Assembly (NCBI GenBank): GCA_041691815.1
Contig: JBEPTZ010000002.1
Location: forward strand, 1 to 64,000
Length of the DNA stretch: 64,000 nt
Source: 70-18 sp041691815
Lineage (GTDB): Bacteria > Pseudomonadota > Alphaproteobacteria > Acetobacterales > Acetobacteraceae
Reading direction: 5' to 3'
Part shown: in pieces, positions 34,353-43,494 of the stretch
Numbering within the stretch: position 1 is the first letter of the stretch
Layout of the letters: the number at the start of each line of letters is the position of its first letter
The notes under the pieces: generated by a model
Databases searched by the model: none
What the model was told of the DNA's origin: nothing
The model's input: the letters and a program-made list of their open reading frames with translations, nothing else
Translations under genes and position numbers: made by a program

Positions 34353-35300
34353 TCAGTCCGCGATCTTGATGCGCGGATCGATCACCGCATACAGCATGTC
34401 GACGATGAAATTGATCACCACCACCACCACGGCGATCACCATCACCAGGTTCTGCACCACCGGATAGTCGCGCACCCGGATCGACTCCACCAGGAAGCGC
34501 GCCATGCCGGGGATATTGAATACCGTCTCGGTGACGATCAGCCCGCCGATCAGGAACGCCGCCTCGATGCCGATCACTGTGATCACCGGCAGCATCGCGT
34601 TGCGCAGCGCATGATTGTAGTTGACGCTCTGCACCGAGGCGCCCTTGGCCCGCGCGGTGCGGATATAATCCTGCCGCATCACCTCCAGCATCGAGGAGCG
34701 GGTCAGCCGCATCACCAGCGACGAACTGCGGAAGCCCACCGCCATCGCCGGCAGCAGCAGCAGCCAGGCCCGCGCGAAGAACCCCGACGGCATGTCGGTA
34801 TAGGTCGGCAGGTCGCCGAACCAGGCCACCGCGCCCATCAAAATCAGCAGCCCGATCCAGAATGACGGCATCGACAGCCCGCTGAGACTGACCACCCGGC
34901 AGATGTAGTCGATCGGCTCGTCCTGCCGCACCGCGCTGACCACGCCGAGCGGCACCCCGAACAGCACCGAGAACACCAGCGCCAGGAACCCCAGTTCGGC
35001 GGTGATCGGAATCCGCGGCGCGATCTGCTGCAGCACCGGCTTCTCGTCGATATAGGAATAGCCGAGATCGCCATGCGCCAGCCCGTCGATCCACTGCAGG
35101 TATTGCACCGGCACCGGCTTGTCGAGGCCGAGATCCTTCTCGATCTGCAGCTTGGCGGCCGGATCGATCATCCCCGCCGAATCAAACAGGATGTCCACGA
35201 CATTGCCCGGCACAATGCGCAGCAGCCCGAAGATGATCACCGAGATGCCGAACAGGGTCAGCAGCATCAGCAGGAAGCGGCGGATCAGGTAGGCGGCCAA
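34353..35300 (-). CDS. dppB: Dipeptide/oligopeptide ABC transporter 2, permease DppB
   Basis: This 315-residue permease (LIRRFLLMLLTLFGISVIIFGLLR; EAA loop YIRTARAKGASVQSVNYNHALRN) starts with TTG, not ATG: AAGGAG lies 7 bp upstream and no ATG or GTG fits the family start. A strong hairpin separates it from the binding-protein gene, which fits lower expression of the membrane parts than of the receptor. Confidence 0.92.
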   Translation of the reverse strand: MAAYLIRRFLLMLLTLFGISVIIFGLLRIVPGNVVDILFDSAGMIDPAAKLQIEKDLGLDKPVPVQYLQWIDGLAHGDLGYSYIDEKPVLQQIAPRIPITAELGFLALVFSVLFGVPLGVVSAVRQDEPIDYICRVVSLSGLSMPSFWIGLLILMGAVAWFGDLPTYTDMPSGFFARAWLLLLPAMAVGFRSSSLVMRLTRSSMLEVMRQDYIRTARAKGASVQSVNYNHALRNAMLPVITVIGIEAAFLIGGLIVTETVFNIPGMARFLVESIRVRDYPVVQNLVMVIAVVVVVINFIVDMLYAVIDPRIKIAD

Positions 35301-35364
35301 AAGGTGGCTCCTTGTGCGACGGCCGGTTGTGCGACGACCGGAAAGCTGCCGGGGCCGGATGGCA

Positions 35365-35393
35365 GACGGCGGTGGGCAGCACCCACCGCCGTC
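35365..35393 (-). terminator. Intercistronic hairpin after the binding-protein gene
   Basis: GACGGCGGTGGG and CCCACCGCCGTC pair perfectly (12 bp) around a five-base loop, in the 116-bp gap between the binding-protein stop and dppB. There is no T-run. It probably limits read-through or protects the upstream mRNA end. Confidence 0.6.
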
Positions 35394-35416
35394 ACCTCAA
35401 GCCAGACGCGTCACGA

Positions 35417-37057
35417 TCAGTGCTTGCTCATCCACAGATCGTCGAAGCGGAAGCCGTTATACGAGCTGTTCGACTGCGGCGCGAAGTTATGCACGTACGG
35501 CTGCCAGCAGCTGTTCTCGACACTCTGGAACAGGATCGGTCGCGCCACATCCTCCTGCAGCTTGGCGTCGATGTCCCACACCATCTTCTTGCGCTTGTCC
35601 ATGTCCAGTTCCTGCGACTGGGCGACGAACATCTTCTCCAGCGTCGGGTTGCAATAGCCGGTATAGTTGCGCTCCGAGGTGCAGGAATAGTTCTCGAAGA
35701 ATGCCTGATCGGGGTCATCCACCGAGTTGCCGGTGAGGTTCAGGCCGACCGAGTAGTCCTTGCGCGCCACCTTGGCGAACCAGGCGCCGGATTCCACCTC
35801 GTCGAGCGTGCCGTCCATCCAGATCGTCTTCAGATGGTCGATCAGGATCACCGCGGCATCGCGATACTGCACGATGTTGCGAGTGGAAACCTTGACCGCC
35901 AGATGCTTGTCCGGCCCATAGCCGTGCTTGGCCATCAGCGCGCGCGCCGCGTCGCGGCTCTTCGCGACATCCGGCGAATAGCCCGGCAGCGTCTCGAGCA
36001 TCTCCTTCGGCATGCCCCAGACGCCTTGCGGCGGGGCCTCCATGGTGCCGCCGATCACGTAGTGGCCTTCGCCGAGAATGTCGTTGAACGCCTTGCGGTC
36101 GATCGCCAGCGCCATCGCCATGCGGATGTCGGGGTCGTTGAACGGCGCCACGTCACGGTTGACGATGAGGTTGGTGTTCACGTTGGTCGGCTCGGCCTGG
36201 CACACCGCCTTCGGCGCCTGCGCCTTGATATCCTTCAGGTTCTGCCACGACACTTCGGTGGGGAAGGTCATGTCCAGCTTGCCGGCGATGAAGGTCAGCA
36301 ACGCGGTCGAGCGATTGGTGATGATCGGCAGCTCGATGGCGTCCAGATACGGCAGCCCCTTCTTCCAGTACTCCTTGTTGGCCACCAGCTTGATCGACTT
36401 GTTGCGGTCGTACGAGACGAACTTGAACGGCCCGGTGCCGATCGGATGCACCCGCATGTCCTTGGCCGAGACGTGGCACGGATACATCGGCGAATAGCCC
36501 GAGGCGAGCAGCGCCAACATCGCCGGCTGCGGATTGCCCAGTTCCAGCGTCACCTGATGCGGATTATCGACCACCACATCCTTCAGGTTCCAGTACCAGT
36601 CCTTGCGCGGATTCTTGCGGAACTTGTCCTGGCCCTTGCCCTGCAGCAGGTCGAAGGTGCACTTCACGTCCTCGGCAGTGAACGGCTTGCCGTCATGCCA
36701 CTTCACGCCATCACGCAGCATGAAGGTCAGCTTGCGGTAGTCGCTGCTCCACTTCCAGCTGCTGGCCAGTTCCGGCTGGATATCCGACAGGCTGTTCTGC
36801 GGATTGTGCTGATCGTAGATCACCAGGTTGTTGTAGACCGCCATGAACGGCACGATCACCGAATAGGTCGCCTCCTCATGAATCGAGGCGCTCGGCGGAT
36901 TGTCGCGCTGATAGACCCTCAGCGTGCCGCCATGCACCGGGTCGGCCGCCATCGCGGTGCCGCCGGCGGCCAGACTGACGACCAGCCCCCCGGTCGCAAC
37001 CCCGCCGGCCAGCACCGCCGCCGTTGCGAAACGTGTCAAACTGCCAAATATAGTCAT
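35417..37057 (-). CDS. dppA: Dipeptide/oligopeptide ABC transporter 2, periplasmic binding protein
   Basis: This family-5 binding protein of 546 residues has a signal peptide (MTIFGSLTRFATAAVLAGG..AMAA). The mature protein starts DPVHGGTLRVYQRDNPPSASIHEEATYSVIVPF and contains LRDGVKWHDGKPFTAEDVKCTF. The frame is open further upstream, but only this ATG gives a signal peptide; GGGAGG lies 3 bp before it, closer than usual. It is the first gene of the second operon. Substrate unknown. Confidence 0.93.
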   Translation of the reverse strand: MTIFGSLTRFATAAVLAGGVATGGLVVSLAAGGTAMAADPVHGGTLRVYQRDNPPSASIHEEATYSVIVPFMAVYNNLVIYDQHNPQNSLSDIQPELASSWKWSSDYRKLTFMLRDGVKWHDGKPFTAEDVKCTFDLLQGKGQDKFRKNPRKDWYWNLKDVVVDNPHQVTLELGNPQPAMLALLASGYSPMYPCHVSAKDMRVHPIGTGPFKFVSYDRNKSIKLVANKEYWKKGLPYLDAIELPIITNRSTALLTFIAGKLDMTFPTEVSWQNLKDIKAQAPKAVCQAEPTNVNTNLIVNRDVAPFNDPDIRMAMALAIDRKAFNDILGEGHYVIGGTMEAPPQGVWGMPKEMLETLPGYSPDVAKSRDAARALMAKHGYGPDKHLAVKVSTRNIVQYRDAAVILIDHLKTIWMDGTLDEVESGAWFAKVARKDYSVGLNLTGNSVDDPDQAFFENYSCTSERNYTGYCNPTLEKMFVAQSQELDMDKRKKMVWDIDAKLQEDVARPILFQSVENSCWQPYVHNFAPQSNSSYNGFRFDDLWMSKH

Positions 37058-37223
37058 CAGCCTCCCTTCCGTTGTTTCAGGAGGCGCCGCCGCAACGGTG
37101 CGCCGATCGCGCGCCACCTCGGCAATACCCTCCCTGACTTTGCAGTTCTGCCACGGCTTTTCCGCAATGCCGCCGCTTCGCTCGCGGCGCAGCAACCAGT
37201 CGCGCATCCTGCAATTGGCCCGG

Positions 37224-37232
37224 CTTATAACA
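37224..37232 (-). promoter_or_regulatory. Possible extended -10 promoter for transporter 2
   Basis: Minus-strand TGTTATAAG resembles the extended -10 TGnTATAAT in an otherwise GC-rich stretch, about 165 bp upstream of the binding-protein ATG. No matching -35 is clear. Confidence 0.3.
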
Positions 37233-37351
37233 TGGCCGAACCGCTTCCACCAGCCATGCGTCGCCGGCATCGCTCGCCGAATTCTTGCAGATTTACAATA
37301 TTGTTGCGGCGCCGGGCGCCATCATGCGCCACCAGCGCGCCGGGCAGCATT

Positions 37352-37386
37352 CATCCCGGGGGCCGCGATCCGCGCCCCCCGGGATG
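37352..37386 (-). terminator. GC hairpin downstream of the PEP-CTERM gene
   Basis: CATCCCGGGGGCCGCG and CGCGCCCCCCGGGATG form a stem of about 16 pairs with minor mismatch around a three-base loop, 66 bp past the PEP-CTERM stop. There is no T-tract, so termination is only inferred. Confidence 0.5.
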
Positions 37387-37401
37387 CCGCATCATACCGA
37401 C

Positions 37402-37443
37402 GCCGGTCTGCCCGACGCCGGTCTGCTCGCGCCGGTCTGCTCG
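37402..37443. repeat. Three tandem 13-bp repeats
   Basis: GCCGGTCTGCCCG, GCCGGTCTGCTCG and GCCGGTCTGCTCG occur at 37402, 37417 and 37431, separated by one or two bases. They sit between the hairpin and the PEP-CTERM stop codon. Confidence 0.75.
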
Positions 37444-37451
37444 CCGGCAGG

Positions 37452-38210
37452 TCAGCCCTGGCGGCCCCGGCGGCGCCGCGCCACCAGCGCCAGCCCCAGC
37501 AGCGAACTGCCGAGCAGCACCAGCGAGGCCGGCTCCGGCACCGTCATCACCTGCGGCGGAACGTCGTTCAGCGGCGGATTGCCGCTGATCACATACACCT
37601 GGTCGATCACCACATCCTTCGACGGATACATGTCGGTGGTGAAGGTGAAATCCACCGTCTGGTCGCCGGTCCCGCTGATCATCACCGCGGCGGCATAGTT
37701 GGTCCAGGTCACCGGCATCAGCGCCGAGGCGGCAACATCCAGCAGCGGCACCCCCGCCAGATTGGCGAGGAAATGCGCGTCCCCGGCGTTGTCGAAGCCG
37801 TTCTGCGGCAGGTACAGGCTGAATCCCACCTGGTACAATCCCGGCGCCAGGCTCAGCGTCTGCGTCAGGCTCTGCCCCTGGGAGAAGTCGCTGACGAAAT
37901 ACGCCCCCCGCAGGCCCGCCGCATCCGGCGAATTGCTCATGCCGGTGTTGGCCTGCACCGCCTCGCCATAGGCGCCGGTCGGATAGCCGGTGCCGGGCGA
38001 GCCATAATGGATCGCCACCGGCGGATAGCCCTGGCTTTCCGTGCCGGTGATCGTCCAGCCGCTCAGCCCGTCCGGCCCGAGTTCGAAGCTGCCATTCTGC
38101 AGCAGGTTGACCGGAACCGCCGCGGCCGGCGTCATCATCGCCAGCCCGGTCGACATCAGCGCGCCGACCACTGCCAGCCTGATCGCCCGAAGGGCCATGG
38201 TTTCAAACAT
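37452..38210 (-). CDS. PEP-CTERM sorting-signal surface protein
   Basis: This exported protein of 252 residues has an N-terminal signal peptide (about 30 residues ending AAAVP), a beta-rich body starting LLQNGSFELGPDGLSGWTIT (a DUF642/carbohydrate-binding-like opening), and a C-terminal PEP-CTERM anchor: VPEPASLVLLGSSLLGLAL followed by ARRRR. Exosortase should cut at the PEP motif and attach or release it at the cell surface, usually together with exopolysaccharide. No exosortase gene is in the window. AAGAGG lies 5 bp before the ATG. It is preceded by a near-perfect sigma-54 promoter, matching the PrsK/PrsR-RpoN control known for such genes. Confidence 0.92.
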   Translation of the reverse strand: MFETMALRAIRLAVVGALMSTGLAMMTPAAAVPVNLLQNGSFELGPDGLSGWTITGTESQGYPPVAIHYGSPGTGYPTGAYGEAVQANTGMSNSPDAAGLRGAYFVSDFSQGQSLTQTLSLAPGLYQVGFSLYLPQNGFDNAGDAHFLANLAGVPLLDVAASALMPVTWTNYAAAVMISGTGDQTVDFTFTTDMYPSKDVVIDQVYVISGNPPLNDVPPQVMTVPEPASLVLLGSSLLGLALVARRRRGRQG

Positions 38211-38267
38211 TCACGCCTCTTTTCCAAGTTGCAACGCTTAAATCGCGTCACGTCCGAAAAATGAGAC

Positions 38268-38282
38268 GCAACTATCGTGCCA
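38268..38282 (-). promoter_or_regulatory. Sigma-54 (-24/-12) promoter of the PEP-CTERM gene
   Basis: Minus-strand TGGCACGATAGTTGC is an exact match to TGGCACG-N4-TTGC, GG and GC 10 bp apart. The predicted start near 38256 leaves a 46-nt leader. PEP-CTERM genes are known in other bacteria to be driven by RpoN with the PrsR activator. Confidence 0.85.
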
Positions 38283-38439
38283 GATGCGTGATTGCCATGA
38301 AATCAACGCGCGACGAGCCAGTTACACGCTATCTCCGGTTGTGGTTGTAAGATTTTCCGACACCCGGACGAGGCCCGAACTTCCGCAATCGATTGATATC
38401 GTGCTATTCCACCGCGGAACGACGTTTCTTTCGTATGTA

Positions 38440-38463
38440 AAAATTCCTGACATTGGGAATTTT
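38440..38463 (-). terminator. Rho-independent terminator of the asnB-MFS-patatin operon
   Basis: On the minus strand AAAATTCC-CAATGTCA-GGAATTTT forms an 8-pair stem followed by TTTTTAC, 33 bp past the patatin stop. It is AT-rich and stands out from its surroundings. Confidence 0.7.
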
Positions 38464-38496
38464 AGCGAATTATCCCAAAAATTCGCCAGTCCGATA

Positions 38497-39612
38497 TCAA
38501 GCCCTGGCACGGTGCGCGCGCAACACGTCGAAGCTCCTGATCCCCTCGCAGCCGTCCCACGGCGCCTGCCAGGGCGCCGCCGCCGCCGAAACCCTGGCAT
38601 CCTCCCGCCCCTGCTCCCAGCGCCCCTGCATGGTGGCGCGGGAGAACTCGAAATCCTTGTTGGCGCCCTGCGGCACCGCCGGCCGGTAGATCAGGTTCAC
38701 CACATCCATCTCGGCCCGGCAGGCCTGGCGGCGCAGGTAGCGTACCGCCGGGTCGTCGCGCAGCGTCTCCGGCAGCCGCTCCAGCAACTCGGCGATCTGC
38801 TGGTGCATCGCATGGGCGTGGCGGAAACTCTCGATGCCCATGCGGGTGCGGCTGGAATACTGGATGTCCTTGCGCCGCTCCTCCACCTCGCCGAGGTCGT
38901 TCGGCGGCCGGCCGCGGGCGCTGAACAGGTCCACCTGGAACGCCAGCGTCTCCCGCCGTGGCCGGTCATCCAGCACATATTGCAGCGGCGTGTTGGACAC
39001 CAGGCCGCCATCCCAGTACTGCTCGCCGTCGATCTCGATCGGCGGAAACCCCGGCGGCAGCGCGCCGCTGGCCATGATATGCTCCGGCCCGACAAGCTGA
39101 TGCGCGGTGTCAAAATAGGCGAAATTGCCGGTCCGCACATTCACCGCCCCCACCGACAGCCGGGTGACGCCGGCGTTGATCCGCTCGAAATCGCACAGCC
39201 GCTCCAGCGTCGCGCGCAGGCACGAGGTATCGTAGTAGCTGGTATTGCGCAGCCCCGGCGCCGCCGGCCGAAAGAATCCCGGCTGCCCGAACGCCATCGC
39301 CGACAGCGCCGCCCCCTGCCGCAGCGCCGCCCCCCAGCCCGGCAGCGGCAGGTCGGGCCACAGCGCGGTGGGGGCACTCACCTCCTCCCAGAACGCGCGC
39401 AGCGCCGGCACCCGCGCCTCGGGCGCATTGCCGGCGATCAATGCCGCATTGACCGCGCCGATCGAGATGCCGGCCACCCAGTCCGGCAGATAGCCCGCCT
39501 CGGCCAGCGCCTCATATACTCCGGCCTGGTACGACCCCAGCGCACCGCCGCCCTGCAACACCAGGGCGATGCGCTTCTCCGATCCCCGCGCCGGCGGGTT
39601 GCAATTATCCAT
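38497..39612 (-). CDS. Patatin-like phospholipase (with DUF3734-type C-terminus)
   Basis: This serine acyl-hydrolase of 371 residues has oxyanion-hole GGGALG (21-26), nucleophile Ser50 in GISIG, and the catalytic Asp in YWDGGLVSNTP, with a C-terminal region from about 270 that resembles DUF3734. No signal peptide is present; it is probably cytoplasmic or membrane-associated and acts on acyl lipids. AGGAG lies 9 bp before the ATG. It is the third gene after asnB and the MFS transporter. Confidence 0.92.
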   Translation of the reverse strand: MDNCNPPARGSEKRIALVLQGGGALGSYQAGVYEALAEAGYLPDWVAGISIGAVNAALIAGNAPEARVPALRAFWEEVSAPTALWPDLPLPGWGAALRQGAALSAMAFGQPGFFRPAAPGLRNTSYYDTSCLRATLERLCDFERINAGVTRLSVGAVNVRTGNFAYFDTAHQLVGPEHIMASGALPPGFPPIEIDGEQYWDGGLVSNTPLQYVLDDRPRRETLAFQVDLFSARGRPPNDLGEVEERRKDIQYSSRTRMGIESFRHAHAMHQQIAELLERLPETLRDDPAVRYLRRQACRAEMDVVNLIYRPAVPQGANKDFEFSRATMQGRWEQGREDARVSAAAAPWQAPWDGCEGIRSFDVLRAHRARA

Positions 39613-39632
39613 CGAACCTCACTCCTGTCGCC

Positions 39633-40784
39633 TCATCGCGCCACGCTGCGCCTGAACCATAGATAGGCCGGCCACATCGCCAGCATCAGCACACCGCCGA
39701 ACAACAACGGCGCCGCACTGCCGGTCGCGTCACGCAACGCACCGGCCATCCACGGCGCGATCGCCAGCCCCAGATAGGAGCCGCCCGAGTACCAGCCGAA
39801 CACGCTGGCCCGGAACGCCGGCGGCGTCGCCTCCCCCACCTGCGCCGTCAGCGCGCCCGGGGATAGTGCAAAAGACGCGCCGAGCAGGATCACCACCACG
39901 CCGTTGCCGCCGCTGGCCACCACGGCGGCGAACAGCAGCCCGGTTATCACCGCGCCGCCGATCACCGCTGCCGGCCGGCCGATCCAGCGATCCGCCACCA
40001 GCCCGCCGAACGGCGTCGCCGCCGCGAACGCCCAGGAGGCCAGGCTGGCGAAATTCGCCGCCGGCGCATCCGCCATGCCGGTGGAGATCAGGTAATCCGG
40101 CAAAAACCCCGCCATCACCGCGATGCCGGCATTCAGCAGCGACCAGCACAGCGACGAGGAAGCGATCATCTGCCAGCCCGGCGCCGCCCGCGCCGCCGCC
40201 GCCGAGGTCATCGCATGCGCCGCCTCATGCGGCTGCCCGGTCATCGGCACCAGCGCCAGCGCCAGCAGCGCCGGCAGGCCGGAGAGTGCGAACGCCCAGC
40301 GCCAGCCATCCGCCCCGCTGGCCGCCAGCGGTCCCATCACCACCAGGCTGGCCGCCATGCCGGCCGGCCAGGAGACGATCACCATGCTGGTCGCGGTCGA
40401 CAGCATGGCGCCGCTGAAGCGGTCGGTGACCATCTTGATCACCAGCATCAGCACCGCCACCCCGCCGACCCCGGAGATCACCCGCGCCAGCAGCACCAGC
40501 ATGAAACCATTGGCAATTCCGGCCAGCGCTCCGCCGACCGCCATCAGCGCCAGCCCGCCATACAGCACCGGCCGGTCGCCGATCCGCCGCGCCAGCAGCC
40601 CGGCCGGCACGGCGACGAATATCCCGCTGACCATGAACGCGCCCATCAGCATGCCGAGTTCGGCGTAGCTCAACCCCAGCGCCACCAGCAGCGCCGGCGC
40701 CGCCGAGGCCACTGCCTGCAACTGAAAACTCCCGGTCGCCCGGATCGCCATCAGCGCCAGCAGCGCGAACAGGCGTTGCCTCAC
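39633..40784 (-). CDS. MFS transporter
   Basis: This 383-residue inner-membrane protein has 12 predicted helices, with AGLLARRIGDRPVLYGGLALMAVGG as the motif-A-like loop and a second related loop after helix 7 (FGGLVADRWIGRP). I place the start at GTG 40784, which overlaps the asnB stop (GTGA); the longer frame to 40859 would run into asnB. Substrate unknown. Probably co-translated with asnB. Confidence 0.88.
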   Translation of the reverse strand: MRQRLFALLALMAIRATGSFQLQAVASAAPALLVALGLSYAELGMLMGAFMVSGIFVAVPAGLLARRIGDRPVLYGGLALMAVGGALAGIANGFMLVLLARVISGVGGVAVLMLVIKMVTDRFSGAMLSTATSMVIVSWPAGMAASLVVMGPLAASGADGWRWAFALSGLPALLALALVPMTGQPHEAAHAMTSAAAARAAPGWQMIASSSLCWSLLNAGIAVMAGFLPDYLISTGMADAPAANFASLASWAFAAATPFGGLVADRWIGRPAAVIGGAVITGLLFAAVVASGGNGVVVILLGASFALSPGALTAQVGEATPPAFRASVFGWYSGGSYLGLAIAPWMAGALRDATGSAAPLLFGGVLMLAMWPAYLWFRRSVAR

Positions 40785-42523
40785 CCGCGTGCCGCCAGGC
40801 TCAGCGTCTCGCCGATATCGCCATCTTCCGGCAGCCGCATCACGTGATGGCTGTGCCACAGCGCGTAATACAGCAGGCTCCAGGCGCGCTGCGAGTTGCC
40901 GTCGGCCTCAGAAAACGCTTTTTTGATCAATGCCTTGTCAAGAATCTCAGCAATTCCCGGCTGGGCCGCCACCAGCTTGCCCAGCAGCTCCGCGCGGGCC
41001 TGCATCCAGGCGCCGACCGGGGGTTTGAAGCCCTTCTTGCGGGCATAGGCGCCGGCTTCGGGGAACGCCTGCGCCAGCCAGCCACGCAGCAGCTTCTTGC
41101 CGAATCGTGGCCCCACCTTGCTGGCATCCGGCAGCCGGAAGGCGAAATCGGCGACCAGCGGGTCGAGGAATGGGGTGCGGCCCTCGACGCCATGCGCCAT
41201 CAGGCAGCGATCCAGCTTGGTCAGCAGGTCGTTGGGCAACCATTCAGCGATATCAACGGCTTGTGCCGCCTGCACCGGCGAGCGGCCGGGGGATTCGGCG
41301 GCCTCGGCGGCGGCGATGCCGCGGCGCCAGTCGCCGAAATCGCCCAGCACGCCCTTGCTGCGCGGCTTGCGGGTCAGCCAGCGCCACGGCGCGCGGCGCT
41401 TGCGGTAGCGGCTGTAGCCGCCGAACAATTCGTCGGCGCCCTCGCCGCACAAGGTAACTTTCAAGTTGCCGGCTGCGGCTTTGCCGAGCATCCAGGTCGG
41501 CAGGATGGCGGCGTCGGCGGTCGGGTCGTCGATGCTGGCGGCGATGCGCGGGGCGAGGCGCCAGAACTCGCCGGGGCCCATTTCCAGCCGGTGGCAATCG
41601 GCGCCCATCGCGGTGGCCAGGCGCTGCGCCTCGGCGGTCTCGTCGATCCCCGCCGCACCCTCCCAGCCGCAGGTAAGTGCCTGGATTCGTTGGCCGGTGG
41701 CGCGGGTCATCAGCGCCAGCACGGCGGCCGAATCGATGCCGCCGGACAGGAACAGGCCATACGGCACGTCGGCGCGCAGATGCACGGTGACGCTGTCCAG
41801 CAGCACCTCGTCGAGCCGCTTGATCGCCTTCTCGGTGGTGATCGGGATCGGGCCGCCCTCCGGCAACGCCCTGCGACGGCGGCTGGAGGGCGGTCCGGAC
41901 GGCCCGAAAACCAGCGTTTCGCCCGGTAAAACACGGTTGATTCCGGGAAAAATCGTCGCCGAACCGGTGGTGAATTTGAGCGCCAGCAACTCGGCGCGGG
42001 CGGTCGGATCGGGGGTGCGGGAGCCGAATCCGGCCGCCAGCAGCGCCTGCGGCTCCGAGGCGAAGGCGACCAGGGTAGGGGTTGTTATGAAATATAATGG
42101 TTTGATGCCGAACGGGTCGCGGGCCAGTACCAATCGTCCGCGCGCCGGGTCGTGGATTGCCAGCGCATACATGCCGCGCAGCCGGTCGGCGAAACCGTCG
42201 CCCTGCTGCTCGTACAGCCACAGCGCCGGCTCGCAGTCCGAGCCGGTGCGGAACGGCGTGTGCGGCATCGCCTGGCGCAACTCCGGGTTGTTGTAAATCT
42301 CGCCGTTGCACACCAGCGCGGCACCCGAAGGCGCGAACAGCGGCTGGTCGCCGGTCACCAGGTCGATGATCGCCAGCCGGTTATGCACCAGCGCCACATT
42401 GTCGCGCACCAGCCTTCCGTGCCCGTCCGGGCCGCGATGGGCGATGGCGTCGCGCAGCCGGTCGAGCACCGCCGGATCGGGGGCGGTGCCGTCGCGCATC
42501 ATCAGGCCGGCGATTCCACACAT
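40781..42523 (-). CDS. asnB: Glutamine-hydrolysing asparagine synthase
   Basis: This protein of 580 residues begins MCGIAG, so the glutaminase nucleophile Cys2 is exposed after Met removal; the start is fixed by this. The synthetase domain has the ATP pyrophosphatase loop LSGGIDSAAV and GEGADELFGGYSRY. It converts aspartate and glutamine to asparagine and glutamate, or, in related enzymes, amidates a cell-surface or secondary metabolite. Linkage to an MFS transporter and a patatin, and divergence from a GT9 gene, leaves the second option open. Confidence 0.93.
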   Translation of the reverse strand: MCGIAGLMMRDGTAPDPAVLDRLRDAIAHRGPDGHGRLVRDNVALVHNRLAIIDLVTGDQPLFAPSGAALVCNGEIYNNPELRQAMPHTPFRTGSDCEPALWLYEQQGDGFADRLRGMYALAIHDPARGRLVLARDPFGIKPLYFITTPTLVAFASEPQALLAAGFGSRTPDPTARAELLALKFTTGSATIFPGINRVLPGETLVFGPSGPPSSRRRRALPEGGPIPITTEKAIKRLDEVLLDSVTVHLRADVPYGLFLSGGIDSAAVLALMTRATGQRIQALTCGWEGAAGIDETAEAQRLATAMGADCHRLEMGPGEFWRLAPRIAASIDDPTADAAILPTWMLGKAAAGNLKVTLCGEGADELFGGYSRYRKRRAPWRWLTRKPRSKGVLGDFGDWRRGIAAAEAAESPGRSPVQAAQAVDIAEWLPNDLLTKLDRCLMAHGVEGRTPFLDPLVADFAFRLPDASKVGPRFGKKLLRGWLAQAFPEAGAYARKKGFKPPVGAWMQARAELLGKLVAAQPGIAEILDKALIKKAFSEADGNSQRAWSLLYYALWHSHHVMRLPEDGDIGETLSLAARG

Positions 42524-42606
42524 GCGCCCACGCTGTACAGGGCGCCGCGCGCCGGGCCAAGCGGGGTATCGCGGCAAATCGCCGCTCCGTGCTATCGCAG
42601 CGGCGC

Positions 42607-43491
42607 ATGCGCATCCTGTTCGTCACCTCCAGCCGGATCGGCGACGCCGTTCTGTCTACCGGATTGCTGGACCACCTGCTCCGCAGCTATCCGGAGGCGC
42701 GGTTCACCGTCGCCTGCGGGCCGGTGGCGGCCGGGCTGTTCGCCCATATGCCGCGGCTCGACCGGCTGATCGTGTTCGACAAGCGGCGGTTTGGCATGCA
42801 TTGGCTGCTTCTGTGGGCGATGGTGGCGCCGCATTGCTGGGACCTGGTGGTGGATATCCGCGCCTCGGCGCTGGCGTATCTGGTGCCGACCCGCCGCCGG
42901 GCGATCATGCGCAAGCGGCGCGGCCACAAGACCGTGCAACTGGCGGCGATGCTCGGGCTGACGCCGCCGCCGCTGCCGGTGGTGTGGATCGGCGACGCCG
43001 ACCGGGCGCGGGCGCGGGCGCTGCTGCCGGACGGGGGCGCGCCGTTGCTGGTGCTGGGGCCGACCGCCAACTGGGCCGGCAAGGTGTGGCCGGCGGAACG
43101 CTTCGTCGCGCTCACCCAGGCGCTGCTGGCCGGGCCGCTGGCCGGCGCTGTTGTGGCGGTGCTGGCCGGGCCGGGGGCGGTGGAACGGGCGATGGCAGCC
43201 CCGGTGCTGGCGGCACTGCCGGGAGCGGTGGACCTCTCCGGCCAGTTGTCGCTGTCCGAGGCGGCGGCCTGCATGGAGCGGGCGGCGCTGTTCGTCGGCA
43301 ATGATTCCGGGTTGATGCACCTGGCGGCGGCGGCCGGGGCGCCGACTTTGGGGCTGTTCGGGCCGACGCCTGCCGCCGAGTATGCGCCGGCCGGGCGGTG
43401 TGCGGCGGCGGTGGTGGCGAGCGGGGCGGAGATGCGGACGCTCGGGGTGGAGGCGGCGCTGGGGGCGGCTTTGGCGTTGCTGAAGAAGTAA
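42607..43491 (+). CDS. Glycosyltransferase family 9 (heptosyltransferase-like)
   Basis: This GT9/GT-B enzyme of 294 residues has an N-terminal MRILFVTSSRIGDAVLSTGLLDHL and the C-terminal donor-binding FVGNDSGLMHLAAAAGAPTLGLFGPTP. Such enzymes add heptose or other ADP-sugars to lipopolysaccharide core or surface glycans. The start at 42607 follows the family; an upstream ATG adds six residues. The stop TAA runs into the repeat arm at 43495. Confidence 0.9.
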   Translation: MRILFVTSSRIGDAVLSTGLLDHLLRSYPEARFTVACGPVAAGLFAHMPRLDRLIVFDKRRFGMHWLLLWAMVAPHCWDLVVDIRASALAYLVPTRRRAIMRKRRGHKTVQLAAMLGLTPPPLPVVWIGDADRARARALLPDGGAPLLVLGPTANWAGKVWPAERFVALTQALLAGPLAGAVVAVLAGPGAVERAMAAPVLAALPGAVDLSGQLSLSEAAACMERAALFVGNDSGLMHLAAAAGAPTLGLFGPTPAAEYAPAGRCAAAVVASGAEMRTLGVEAALGAALALLKK

Positions 43492-43494
43492 GGT

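Larger units (their letters stand above)
37058..37451. other. 394-bp gap without a gene
   Basis: This lies upstream of transporter 2 and downstream of the PEP-CTERM gene. It holds a possible extended -10 (37224-37232), an ACAATATTGT dyad (37297-37306), a long GC hairpin (37352-37386) and three tandem 13-mers (37402-37443). No coding sequence is convincing. Confidence 0.6.

Noticed and set aside
37068..37095. Possible sigma-54 promoter upstream of transporter 2 (GCAACGGTGCGCC)
   Set aside because: The GG and GC are 9 bp apart, and sigma-54 requires 10; no other candidate was found in that gap.
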